The notes beneath the pieces were generated by a model that worked only from the letters and a program-made list of their open reading frames with translations, searched no databases and was not told the DNA's origin. From positions 24,373-88,372 of the forward strand of contig CAJTNJ010000007.1 in NCBI GenBank assembly GCA_910577565.1: 64,000 bases of DNA, in the 5' to 3' direction. Positions 47,440 to 56,136 of this stretch are shown one piece after another. The stretch is from an uncultured Oscillospiraceae bacterium (GTDB lineage Bacteria; Bacillota; Clostridia; Oscillospirales; Ruminococcaceae). The first letter of the stretch is position 1. Every line of letters begins with the position of its first letter. Made by a program: the position numbers and the translations under genes.

Positions 47440-47612
47440 TTAAATATAAAGAAGAAAGAAAAAATACAAATTTGAGTAAAGGATACAAGAACTTAGTTAG
47501 AGCAAATTTATTAAAAGCATGAACAAAAATTTTAAGGAGAGATTTTGGAAAATTGTCAAAAGGTTTTTGTATCTTTTCACAACTCTTGTCATATGCTATA
47601 TCATATCCAATG
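47440..47612 (-). mobile_element. IS1-like fragment, copy 4
   Basis: Minus-strand sequence matches two separated parts of copy 2 (GATATGATATAGCATATGACAA and the stretch around TTTTAATAAATTTGC plus CTAACTAAGTTCTTG), joined by an internal deletion. Decayed and non-coding. Confidence 0.6.
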
Positions 47613-48060
47613 TTTTATATTTATCTAGTGTAAACATAAGAAAATCTGGTATATTAAAGAAAAAAGAAACAATAAAGATTGTTGGTTAATGGGCAAAATA
47701 GAGAAAAGATAAAAATAAACTAAATAATACAGAGATATATTTAAACCGTTTCATTGAATAAAATCATATTTACATCGTACTTTTACACTATAAATAGATG
47801 TCAAAAGTTCAATATATAAATTATATGCACATTTCAAAAAATGTTATTTGCGCCGCATTGTTTTAATTTTGCAAATTTGGGCTGAATTACATTAAAACTT
47901 AAAAACAGTGTGACTTAATGGATGACAATAATTATAAAAATATCAACAATTGGTCCAAATTCACTTTTAACACGACAAAACGGCAATAACATAATACCAA
48001 ATATTTTGATATTTATACTGAGTCTTTACAAGTGCACTACAAATAAGATAAAAATATGCT
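47613..48060. other. AT-rich gene-free stretch
   Basis: No supported gene. A 69-codon plus-strand frame (47922-48131) runs into the 3' end of the radical SAM gene on the other strand and has no ribosome binding site. Otherwise empty. Confidence 0.55.
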
Positions 48061-48951
48061 CTATTGTTTTAATTTGCGACCAGCCAACTGACCACAACCT
48101 CCAAGAATATCAGTACCTTTGCTTGGTTTAAGATATGCATCAATACCGCTATTACAAATGTAATTTAAAATTTCTGAAGCATGTAGGTCTGAAACTCGAT
48201 TGAATAGCATACCATCATTTTTATTGTACATTAAAAGTTGGACTTGATAAGTGTCATTTACAACATTGTTTTTAAGAAGTTTTATTAACTCATCAATATC
48301 GGATTTATTACTATTGATTCCTTCTAAAAGGAGATAACTAAACTTAATTTTTTCTCCGAATGAAGACAATTTTTTTGAATAATAGTAGTTACATGATTCT
48401 AGTACGTCTTGTAAATCAAAATTTGCTGAAATCGGAATTAATTTAGTTCTTTTGCTAAATGATGCACTATGTAAAGATACATATAAATCATAGTTCGCGT
48501 GACTTTCAGCTAATTTTCGCAATTTTTCTGGAATAACGATAGTTGAAATTGAATGTGCAAATACGTTACACTTTTCTTTTGATAACGAATAATATTCTAT
48601 TATGGAATCTAGATTAAATAAAGGTTCTCCCATTCCCATGATGGCAATAAAAACATTTTTGCCATCATTATTATTATCTTTTAAAATATATTCTGTTACC
48701 TCGATTAATACTTTTGAAGAGAGATTACATCGAAAATTTGTAACCCCAGAAGCACAAAATATGCATCCAACAGAACAACCAACTTGTGACGATAAACAAA
48801 TTGATGTTAATGTCTCCCCTTGCTCAATATGCGTAAAGTACACTGCTTCAAAAAATAAATGTTTATCATCTAATTCAAAAAGATATTTAATACTTCCATC
48901 AGTTGAAATAAGTTTTTCATTAATTTTAATAATATAATCGTTTCCTTTCAT
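48061..48951 (-). CDS. RlmN/Cfr-like radical SAM methyl synthase, short form
   Basis: Radical SAM enzyme of the family that C-methylates adenine in 23S rRNA (A2503) or tRNA. 296 residues versus ~345 for RlmN: the N-terminal accessory domain is much reduced. The 4Fe-4S motif is C59-C63-C66 (SSQVGCSVGCIFCASG), with MGMGEPLFN, VSLHS and the C-terminal methyl-carrier Cys C286 in GGCGQLAG. So the chemistry looks intact. In this cluster it could give self-protection at the ribosome (as Cfr) or modify a tRNA. The start codon lies in a 20-bp tandem duplication. Confidence 0.9.
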   Translation of the reverse strand: MKGNDYIIKINEKLISTDGSIKYLFELDDKHLFFEAVYFTHIEQGETLTSICLSSQVGCSVGCIFCASGVTNFRCNLSSKVLIEVTEYILKDNNNDGKNVFIAIMGMGEPLFNLDSIIEYYSLSKEKCNVFAHSISTIVIPEKLRKLAESHANYDLYVSLHSASFSKRTKLIPISANFDLQDVLESCNYYYSKKLSSFGEKIKFSYLLLEGINSNKSDIDELIKLLKNNVVNDTYQVQLLMYNKNDGMLFNRVSDLHASEILNYICNSGIDAYLKPSKGTDILGGCGQLAGRKLKQ

Positions 48952-48971
48952 ATATAATCGTTTCCTTTCAT
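48932..48971. repeat. 20-bp tandem duplication at the radical SAM start
   Basis: The unit containing TATAATCGTTTCCTTTCA occurs twice, at 48933 and 48953. On the minus strand this creates a 7-codon minicistron (MKGNDYI, stop) whose TGA overlaps the ATG of the main gene, and AAAGGA inside the minicistron can serve as its ribosome binding site. Confidence 0.85.
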
Positions 48972-49013
48972 GACATAATATAAATAATTAAGATATAACA
49001 CCATAAAAAACGA

Positions 49014-49097
49014 AGATTTTTGTGGTACGTACAATTTTTATAGATTTTTAAAAACATTAAATTTTAAAATTTATCCTAAAAAGTTCCACAAAAATCT
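49014..49097 (-). promoter_or_regulatory. Long-loop inverted repeat between methyltransferase and radical SAM genes
   Basis: AGATTTTTGTGG (49014-49025) and CCACAAAAATCT (49086-49097) pair perfectly across a 60-nt AT-rich loop. On the minus strand it follows the methyltransferase stop within 7 nt and is followed by a T run, so it may be a terminator or part of a switching leader. Confidence 0.5.
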
Positions 49098-49103
49098 GTT
49101 GGT

Positions 49104-50030
49104 TTATTCACTTTTTTGAATTTCAATAACGAAACAACCTGTTTTTATCACAATTTGCCCTTTTTCGTTGCGATAATTTGAAAAATTATTGCGTAATTCA
49201 TCAATTACTTGCGGTAATATTTCTAAATCATTAAATTCAAATTCCATATGAAAATTCAAAAAAGTTTCAAGAGCTTCATTTTCATTTTGATAAACGATAC
49301 CGTCACTTATCAAATGCTTAACTGAATAACTAATCTCTTTATTTTGTTTTAGTTCCTCCAATGCTTTGAGTGTAATTTGTAAAGATGGACTTTGTTTTTT
49401 AGTATCGCTAAACATTTTATACAATTTTTTCCATTGGTGAATTAAAATACTTTGCTCTTGAGACTGAGTATCAAAATGTATAATGAACATCTTTCCGTTT
49501 GGAGTTAAATTATTTTTAATGAATTTTTTTAATGTTTTAGCGACATATTCCCTTCCTTTTTCATCACCTAACCGTGGGAGAATTTGATGAATAGAATGTG
49601 AATAGCTCCATAATGAATAAACTAAATCATATTTTTTTTCACAACGTGACAAAAATTCAAATGTATCAGAATTAATATACTGAATATAATTAACATCTGC
49701 ATATTTGTTTTTACAATAGCTTAACATTTGTTTACTTAAATCTAAAATATCTAATTTACAATCCCAATTTGCATAATTACGAAAATTTAAAAATACATCA
49801 GTAACACGGCCAGAACCACTTCCTAATTCTAATGCGGTTTTAGGATTAGTATTTCTTTTCAAAAATGTTCTAAAAACCTCTAAATCACTTTTACCTGAAA
49901 AAATATAATCTTTTAAAATATGATTATAATATTGCGGTTCCAAATAATCTTCAATAGAATTATTAACACGAAGCCATTTATACTTGCTTTTCAATTCATT
50001 ATAAGTTGTTGCATTAATTTTTTTAAACAT
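49104..50030 (-). CDS. Class I SAM-dependent methyltransferase
   Basis: 308 residues with SAM motif I at 66-76 (ALELGSGSGRV), an acidic second strand (DILDLSKQM) and a DLVYSLWSYSHSIHQ motif IV region. The C-terminal part is variable. The substrate cannot be told; a small molecule is likely in this setting. AAGGAG precedes the ATG. It lies between the ALDH-nucleotidyltransferase fusion and the RlmN/Cfr-like gene. Confidence 0.85.
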   Translation of the reverse strand: MFKKINATTYNELKSKYKWLRVNNSIEDYLEPQYYNHILKDYIFSGKSDLEVFRTFLKRNTNPKTALELGSGSGRVTDVFLNFRNYANWDCKLDILDLSKQMLSYCKNKYADVNYIQYINSDTFEFLSRCEKKYDLVYSLWSYSHSIHQILPRLGDEKGREYVAKTLKKFIKNNLTPNGKMFIIHFDTQSQEQSILIHQWKKLYKMFSDTKKQSPSLQITLKALEELKQNKEISYSVKHLISDGIVYQNENEALETFLNFHMEFEFNDLEILPQVIDELRNNFSNYRNEKGQIVIKTGCFVIEIQKSE

Positions 50031-50164
50031 ATGTTTTCTCCTTATTATAATTAAATATTTTGATAATTGATTTTACTTTGTTTAAAAAATATATCACCCT
50101 CATCCTTTTTAATGTTTAAGTAATTGCTTTATAATCACCATTAATTATAACTTATTGAAAAACT

Positions 50165-50175
50165 ATCACCTCCTT
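50165..50175 (-). promoter_or_regulatory. Perfect Shine-Dalgarno sequence without an obvious ORF
   Basis: AAGGAGGTGAT on the minus strand in the 226-nt gap upstream of the methyltransferase. No start codon lies 4-12 nt after it; the nearest short frame (MVIIKQLLKH) begins ~30 nt downstream. It could be the relic of a lost gene or part of a leader. Confidence 0.45.
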
Positions 50176-50256
50176 GCAAAATTTTTTATAGTATAAATTT
50201 TTATATGTAAAAACAAAACTTATTTTTTAGATATGTTTAATAAATATTTAAAAATT

Positions 50257-52107
50257 TTATTTATCTAAATTTTCAAAATGTTTTGGGGGAACACGTATTA
50301 ATTTAGAAAATAAACCATCATCTAATTCATTTATAATGTGTAAATATTTTTCATTAGAAGGAATTTGATAATTTAACATACTTGAAATAGTTAATAGATC
50401 TTTATTTGGTTGAAAAAAATGAAATTTATTGGAATATTTACTGTAAATATCGGGGCTGGAGTTGATTAATATTTTTGCTGTTTGTTTACACCAATTTATT
50501 GCTACATCTTGCAAATTGTATTTTTCAATATCTATTGAATTTTCTGAGCCAAACAAATATACTTTTTTGTCTATTAAAATTTGTGTATAAAATATTGTAT
50601 TGTAAGTATGTAAATTATTATAAAGTTGTAATTGAACTGTGTTCGCTAACTTTAATATATTACTTAATTCATCAATAGTTATAATTTCAGCAGGAAAATA
50701 AAAATCAGGAATTAGTCCAAACATATAATGTATTTCAAAATACCATTTTCTAAAATTTTTTATTTGTTCTTTATTTTCATCTTTTATTCCTATAAAAATA
50801 TCTACGTCGGATGTTTGCGTCTCTTCAGATTTTGCATAGGCACCAAATATAAATGCAATTACCAGATTGTCATCAAATATTTCTATGATTTTATCTTTAA
50901 ATAACTGAATAATTAACTCTCGTTTTCGTTGCTTTGTTGTTTTATATTTAAGATTAATATTTTTGATTATCGTTGTATTGTTAAAAAAATATGATATTTC
51001 CCGATTGATCATAAGTGGCTTCGCAATATTAATTCCATAGTAATCCAAATAAGATACGTTATAACCAAATCCACCAAATTCAATATTACCACTATCCATT
51101 TGATTTATAGTTTCTTCAAAAAGAATAATAGAATTTTTAATATTTTCAACATAATTGTTTTTGCCAAAAATCGTTATTGTCATTTCTTGCTTTTTATAGT
51201 TATCATTTTCAAAATAAAGCTTTAATTCTTCATTTGAATCGTATATCAAAAATTTAAAAACAGGAGCATAAAATTCTTCATAAACGTGCTTGCAATCTTT
51301 TTTTAAATACATAGATAATACTAACGGTTCCATTGTTGCTTGAGCACACTCAATGTTTCCGCCATATATTATTGAGGAACGATTTTCTACTAATAATTGT
51401 GTAACTTTTATAATTTCTTTTGAATCTTTAATAGACGTTTTCCGATTGTTGCCTTCTTTTTTTATTTTTTCTACAATCATTTTAATAAGTTTATCAGCTA
51501 CCGAAGCATTCACTAGTATTACGTTAGGTTTTGCGCAATCTTGTCCATAATTAAAAATAACGGATTCATATATAACTTCGCAAGCTTTATTAAGATTAGC
51601 GTCGCGTTCAACAACTATTGGGTTTTGTGCACATCCAAAATAAAGAAATAAAGTTTCAGAAGAAAGATGTTTCTTAATTATTTCGGCATTATTAGGCTTA
51701 CCTGTAAAAATAACTACTTCACTTTGTTTTGCATACTGTTCTAAAAAAAGATTTCTATTTGCGTCTACCAGATGTATTTTATATTTATTTAATTTAAGTA
51801 TTTCATGCAGCTTTTTAGATATTTTTATAGTAATATTGGATGGTCTATAATAAATGTTATTACAACATATGCGTGGAATAACAACATACAAGATTAAAGA
51901 ATACAATGGTAAATTCATAGGCAAAAAAACTGATAAATTACCATTTATCTGATTATAGTATTTTTGTGGAGAAGATAATGCAGAAATTGAGGTTTTAAAT
52001 TCAAAATTTGCTTCCTCATTATTTTCTATTTTCAAAAGAATTTCTAAAATTTTTTTCTTATTTGCTAACATTTTATTTAAAATTTCACGAAAAATTTGAA
52101 TTGCCAT
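50257..52107 (-). CDS. Aldehyde-dehydrogenase-like protein fused to a nucleotidyltransferase domain
   Basis: 616 residues. The first ~385 follow the ALDH fold: PMNLPLYSL (63-71), cofactor-region YYRPSN, VIFTGKPNNA, catalytic Cys C191 in YGQDCAKP and EEFYAPVF (277-284). The general-base Glu of ELGG is replaced (LYFGC, Y156), as in ALDH relatives that act on acyl rather than free aldehyde substrates. Residues ~395-616 carry a MNT/pol-beta nucleotidyltransferase motif: G422 in FGAYAKSEE and S433, D434, D436 in SDVDIF. I know no standard enzyme with this fusion. Possible reductase of an activated acyl or aminoacyl group; inference only. Confidence 0.78.
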   Translation of the reverse strand: MAIQIFREILNKMLANKKKILEILLKIENNEEANFEFKTSISALSSPQKYYNQINGNLSVFLPMNLPLYSLILYVVIPRICCNNIYYRPSNITIKISKKLHEILKLNKYKIHLVDANRNLFLEQYAKQSEVVIFTGKPNNAEIIKKHLSSETLFLYFGCAQNPIVVERDANLNKACEVIYESVIFNYGQDCAKPNVILVNASVADKLIKMIVEKIKKEGNNRKTSIKDSKEIIKVTQLLVENRSSIIYGGNIECAQATMEPLVLSMYLKKDCKHVYEEFYAPVFKFLIYDSNEELKLYFENDNYKKQEMTITIFGKNNYVENIKNSIILFEETINQMDSGNIEFGGFGYNVSYLDYYGINIAKPLMINREISYFFNNTTIIKNINLKYKTTKQRKRELIIQLFKDKIIEIFDDNLVIAFIFGAYAKSEETQTSDVDIFIGIKDENKEQIKNFRKWYFEIHYMFGLIPDFYFPAEIITIDELSNILKLANTVQLQLYNNLHTYNTIFYTQILIDKKVYLFGSENSIDIEKYNLQDVAINWCKQTAKILINSSPDIYSKYSNKFHFFQPNKDLLTISSMLNYQIPSNEKYLHIINELDDGLFSKLIRVPPKHFENLDK

Positions 52108-52221
52108 TTTTTATACACCTCGTAATTTTAACCATTAAAGATGACACTAAATGTCAATAATTTGGCTATACAAAAAATTATTTTATTGAATTTTAAAAAT
52201 GTTTATTGCATTCTAAAATAT

Positions 52222-53019
52222 TTAAACCCTATTATTTATTAAATTACTTGAAGAATATCTTCTTAACCCATTGTTAAAAACAAAAAAAGTTAAAATTACA
52301 AGTAAAACATCAAATAAAAGGACTGTAGCAAAGTAAGTAAGTTTTAAACTGCAAATTGTTTTTAGCGGCATATAAAGCATAAATCCCACAGGAATAACTG
52401 TATAAAATAAAAATTTTACAAACCCATTAAAAACACCTTCTGGATATGTTCCGGCCATTACGATGCTAAAGTATAAATTGTGTGGAATACCTTCACCGCG
52501 CTTAAACCAAAAAACAAGACTCCCACATAAAGCGGAGAATGAAGCTATAGATATTCCTCCTAATATTAAAAATAAAAGAAATAATAATATTTTATAAAGA
52601 TTTATCCCTACAGCAAAAAACGCCAATATAAATCCATTAATCAAATCTCCTAACGCTGAAGGGTTTGTTTTAGAAATTGAAACATTCCATAAAACATTTA
52701 AAGGTTGTGTTATATAAGCGTCTAATTTCCCCGTAGTTATAATTTCTGGAATATAAAAAACGTTTTCAAAAAAAAGATGTGCTATGCCACAAGACGCTGA
52801 TACTAAAGCCCAAAGCATCAAAATATCATTAAAATTATATCCAACAATAATTTTTTTAAAACCAAAAAAAACGAACCATTGTACAATAAAAAAAATGTTG
52901 TTAATTGTCATAAAAATTATTTGTGATAAAAAACTACCTCTGTTTTCCATTTCTTTTAAAATATTATATATAAAACTCATTTTTAAAATTTTAAAATTTT
53001 TTTTTATTCTGTACAGCAC
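52222..53019 (-). CDS. ABC-2 type permease (COG3694-like)
   Basis: 265-residue membrane protein with about six helices; resembles the second permease of three-part ABC-2 exporters. The segment EIITTGKLDAYITQPLN is a family hallmark. A GTG start at 53019 with GGAGG upstream, 6 nt after the first permease. Likely exporter subunit for the cluster product or a toxic compound. Confidence 0.85.
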   Translation of the reverse strand: MLYRIKKNFKILKMSFIYNILKEMENRGSFLSQIIFMTINNIFFIVQWFVFFGFKKIIVGYNFNDILMLWALVSASCGIAHLFFENVFYIPEIITTGKLDAYITQPLNVLWNVSISKTNPSALGDLINGFILAFFAVGINLYKILLFLLFLILGGISIASFSALCGSLVFWFKRGEGIPHNLYFSIVMAGTYPEGVFNGFVKFLFYTVIPVGFMLYMPLKTICSLKLTYFATVLLFDVLLVILTFFVFNNGLRRYSSSNLINNRV

Positions 53020-53025
53020 TTTATT

Positions 53026-53814
53026 TTATCCTCCATTTGAATTTATTTTTTTTGCACCTTTTTGATATATATATAAAGCTAAAATAATTAAACCAATAAA
53101 CCATAAAAATTGAGCAGTCATTACTTTATAAAAAATATTCATAGAAAAATCAATGGTTAATTTCACTGGACCATATACAGATACAAACACGGGAGTATAC
53201 ATTGTTAGTGGTTTAAGCCAATCTGGTAACATTTCTAAAGGAAATACAATACCAAATATTACTATGATTTTGTCATAAATCCAAATAAATGGTTTGTTCT
53301 CTTCAAACCAAAAAGATGATAAACTTATAATAATATAAATTAAAGAATTAATAATAATTCCAAAAGTATAGGTAGTTACTATCGGCAATATACTTTTAAT
53401 ATTAAAATTTTGAATAAAATCAATAAATATACAACCTATAAATATACCAATTAATAAAAAAACTATCATTTGTAAAAATATATCGCCGAGATACTTTGCA
53501 AGAGAGAAAAAAATATAATTATATGGCTTATTTATTTTGCATGCAATATTTCCAGTTTTAATATCATTACTTACATCGTCAATAAAAATCGGATTATGCC
53601 CCCCGAACCAAAGTACTTCTGCGAGAAGTACATACCACATTACTTGATTTAACAAATATCCATTTATTATCTGAGTGTCGGCATAAATGTAATTCCAAAT
53701 ACTCAGCAATATAAAAATTATTAAACAAAAAAAAATAAAAGTAAATAATAAGTTTAAAAGATAACTAATTTTTTCTGTTATGGCAGTTTTGAATATATAA
53801 AAATATTTTTTCAT
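53026..53814 (-). CDS. ABC-2 type permease (COG4587-like)
   Basis: 262 residues, about six membrane helices, with DDVSNDIKTGNIACKINKPYN-type cytoplasmic motif (given in part). I start at the ATG at 53814, one base after the ATPase stop; the in-frame ATG at 53865 lies inside the ATPase gene. Coupled to both neighbours. Forms an exporter with the ATPase and the other permease. Confidence 0.85.
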   Translation of the reverse strand: MKKYFYIFKTAITEKISYLLNLLFTFIFFCLIIFILLSIWNYIYADTQIINGYLLNQVMWYVLLAEVLWFGGHNPIFIDDVSNDIKTGNIACKINKPYNYIFFSLAKYLGDIFLQMIVFLLIGIFIGCIFIDFIQNFNIKSILPIVTTYTFGIIINSLIYIIISLSSFWFEENKPFIWIYDKIIVIFGIVFPLEMLPDWLKPLTMYTPVFVSVYGPVKLTIDFSMNIFYKVMTAQFLWFIGLIILALYIYQKGAKKINSNGG

Positions 53815-53815
53815 T

Positions 53816-54805
53816 CTATAATTTCGCCGCCTTTGAAGAATAAATTTTAGAGATAATATTTTCAAGAGGAATATTTGTAATATTAATATCTACGATATTT
53901 TTATAATCTAACGCTTTTATAACATCACTAATGTCTTTCTTAGATATATCGATATCAGCTTTAATTATTGATTTTTCGCGTTTTAAAATATTTACGCCTT
54001 TAATATTGGAAATATCTATTGTGCTACCATTTGTTTTGATTTCTAAAATTTTTTTTGTTAAATAATTATATTTTAAATTTTCCATAGAACTATCAATAAC
54101 AATTTTACTGTCATTCATAATAATAATTCTTTTGCAAAGTTTTTCGATATCACTAACATCATGAGAAGTCAAAAATACCGTAGTTTGATACTCTTTGTTC
54201 ATGTTTTTGATAAATTTTCTAATATTTTCTTTAACAATAGGATCAAGTCCAATTGTGGGTTCATCTAAAAATAATATTTGAGGGTTATGTATAATAGATG
54301 CAGCAATTTCGCAACAAATTCTTTGACCGAGAGATAAATTTTTAACAGGAGTATTAATGAATCTTTCAAACTCAAATAAATTAGTAAGCTCTTTAATTCG
54401 TTTCTCAGCCTCATTGTTGCTTATGTCATATATAGCAGCAAAAAATTTAAAATTGTCATAAGGTGTAAGATGTGCCCATAATTGTTCCTTTTGTCCAAAA
54501 ACAGTACCGATTTTATAAGCTAATTTCTTTCTATTTTTTATAGGATCTAATCCTAAAACTTTTATGCTTCCGCTATCTGGGTATAAAATGCTTATCAACA
54601 ACTTTATTGTAGTTGATTTACCCGCACCATTCGGCCCAATAAAAGCGATAATTTCTCCTTTTTTGACACAGAAACTTATATTATCTACTGCCTTTATAAT
54701 TTTAAAATCTGGACGCAAAACATATTTAAAACTTTCCTTAAACCCTTTTCTCTTTTTTTTAATTTTAAAGTTTTTAGATAAATTTTGAACTTCTATGACA
54801 TTCAT
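53816..54805 (-). CDS. ABC transporter ATPase (COG4586-like)
   Basis: 329 residues with Walker A GPNGAGKST at 57-65, Q-loop, signature LSLGQR, Walker B LFLDEPTIGLD and switch His in TSHDVS. The C-terminal extension is typical of ATPases paired with two ABC-2 permeases. Overlaps the metK stop by 4 bp (ATGA), an unusual pairing that ties SAM supply to the transporter. Confidence 0.92.
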   Translation of the reverse strand: MNVIEVQNLSKNFKIKKKRKGFKESFKYVLRPDFKIIKAVDNISFCVKKGEIIAFIGPNGAGKSTTIKLLISILYPDSGSIKVLGLDPIKNRKKLAYKIGTVFGQKEQLWAHLTPYDNFKFFAAIYDISNNEAEKRIKELTNLFEFERFINTPVKNLSLGQRICCEIAASIIHNPQILFLDEPTIGLDPIVKENIRKFIKNMNKEYQTTVFLTSHDVSDIEKLCKRIIIMNDSKIVIDSSMENLKYNYLTKKILEIKTNGSTIDISNIKGVNILKREKSIIKADIDISKKDISDVIKALDYKNIVDINITNIPLENIISKIYSSKAAKL

Positions 54806-55998
54806 GTTAAAACCTCAGTTTTTATCACGTTTTCTAAATTTTTTATTTTATCAACTTTCTCCCAAGCTACCCCTAAATCTTCTCTACCCATATGTCCATA
54901 AGCTGCTAAGTTTTTATAAATAGGTTTTTTAAGATCTAAACTCTTAATAATTACAGCTGGTCTCAAATCAAAAACTTTATTAACCGCTTTTTCTAATTGC
55001 TCGTTTGAATATTTAGAAGTTCCAAATGTTTCAATCATAATTGAAACAGGGTGAGCAACACCAATTGCATAAGCAATTTGCACTTCGCATTTTTTAGCAA
55101 GATTAGCCGCAACAATGTTTTTTGCTACATATCTTGCTGCATAAGCAGCACTTCTATCAACTTTTGTTGGATCTTTACCCGAAAAGGCACCTCCACCATG
55201 ACGAGAATAACCTCCATATGTATCAACAATAATTTTCCTGCCTGTTAAACCACTATCGCCTACAGGACCACCAACCACGAATCTACCAGTTGGATTTATA
55301 AAAATTTTTGTATCTGTATCCATCATATTATTATCAATAATAGGTTCAATAACATTCTCAATAATATCTTTGCGAATTGTTTCTAAAGTAATATTTTTCG
55401 CATGTTGAGTAGAAATTACAATAGCATCAATTCTTTTTGGAATATGATTCTCATATTCAACTGTAACTTGAGTTTTACCATCAGGTTGAAGATAATCAAT
55501 TATTTTCTCATTTCTTACATAAGCTAAACGCTTTGCTAACTTATGTGCTAATGAAATAGGCATTGGCATAAGTTCTTGTGTTTCATCGCATGCAAACCCA
55601 AACATCATACCTTGATCGCCTGCTCCAATTTGATTTTCTATATTGTTTTTTCCGGATTTAACTTCTAAAGATTCATCAACACCCATTGCAATATCAGGAG
55701 ATTGGGAATTAATCGAAGTTACTATGCTACAAGTATTACCATCAAAGCTTGAAGAAGGGTTATTATATCCAACTTCTTTTATTATATTTCTAGCTGTATC
55801 AGCAATATCAATATAGCAATTTGTTGAAATTTCACCCATTACATGAATCAATCCAGTATTAGCAGTTACCTCACAAGCGACATGTGCATTAGGATCCTTT
55901 TCTAAAATTGCATCTAAAATTGCATCCGAAATTTGATCACAAAGTTTATCAGGATGTCCTTCAGTTACCGATTCTGATGTAAAAAAATATCTACTCAT
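54802..55998 (-). CDS. metK: S-adenosylmethionine synthetase
   Basis: Makes SAM from methionine and ATP. 398 residues with the ATP motif GHPDKLCDQISDA, the GAGDQGMMFGFA hexapeptide-region block, the P-loop-like GGAFSGKDPTKVDRS and DLGVAWEKVD at the C-terminus. All expected residues are present. First gene of a probable operon with the ABC exporter and, through short gaps, SAM-using enzymes. AGGTAGGTG precedes the ATG. No S-box riboswitch pattern is visible in its leader. Confidence 0.95.
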   Translation of the reverse strand: MSRYFFTSESVTEGHPDKLCDQISDAILDAILEKDPNAHVACEVTANTGLIHVMGEISTNCYIDIADTARNIIKEVGYNNPSSSFDGNTCSIVTSINSQSPDIAMGVDESLEVKSGKNNIENQIGAGDQGMMFGFACDETQELMPMPISLAHKLAKRLAYVRNEKIIDYLQPDGKTQVTVEYENHIPKRIDAIVISTQHAKNITLETIRKDIIENVIEPIIDNNMMDTDTKIFINPTGRFVVGGPVGDSGLTGRKIIVDTYGGYSRHGGGAFSGKDPTKVDRSAAYAARYVAKNIVAANLAKKCEVQIAYAIGVAHPVSIMIETFGTSKYSNEQLEKAVNKVFDLRPAVIIKSLDLKKPIYKNLAAYGHMGREDLGVAWEKVDKIKNLENVIKTEVLT

Positions 55999-56107
55999 CT
56001 GTACACCTACCTATACTTTCCCACTAGAAAATACTGCTAAAAACTATGTGAAATCAAGCGTATTTAATATCAATGACTTTATTTCTTGAATTTTAATATT
56101 TTGTGAC

Positions 56108-56136
56108 ATTATATTACTTTTTTCAAACAATGTCAA
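56108..56136 (-). promoter_or_regulatory. Consensus promoter of the metK operon
   Basis: Minus strand TTGACA, 17 nt, TATAAT, about 110 nt upstream of metK. The leader between them has no clear terminator or known riboswitch shape. Confidence 0.8.
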
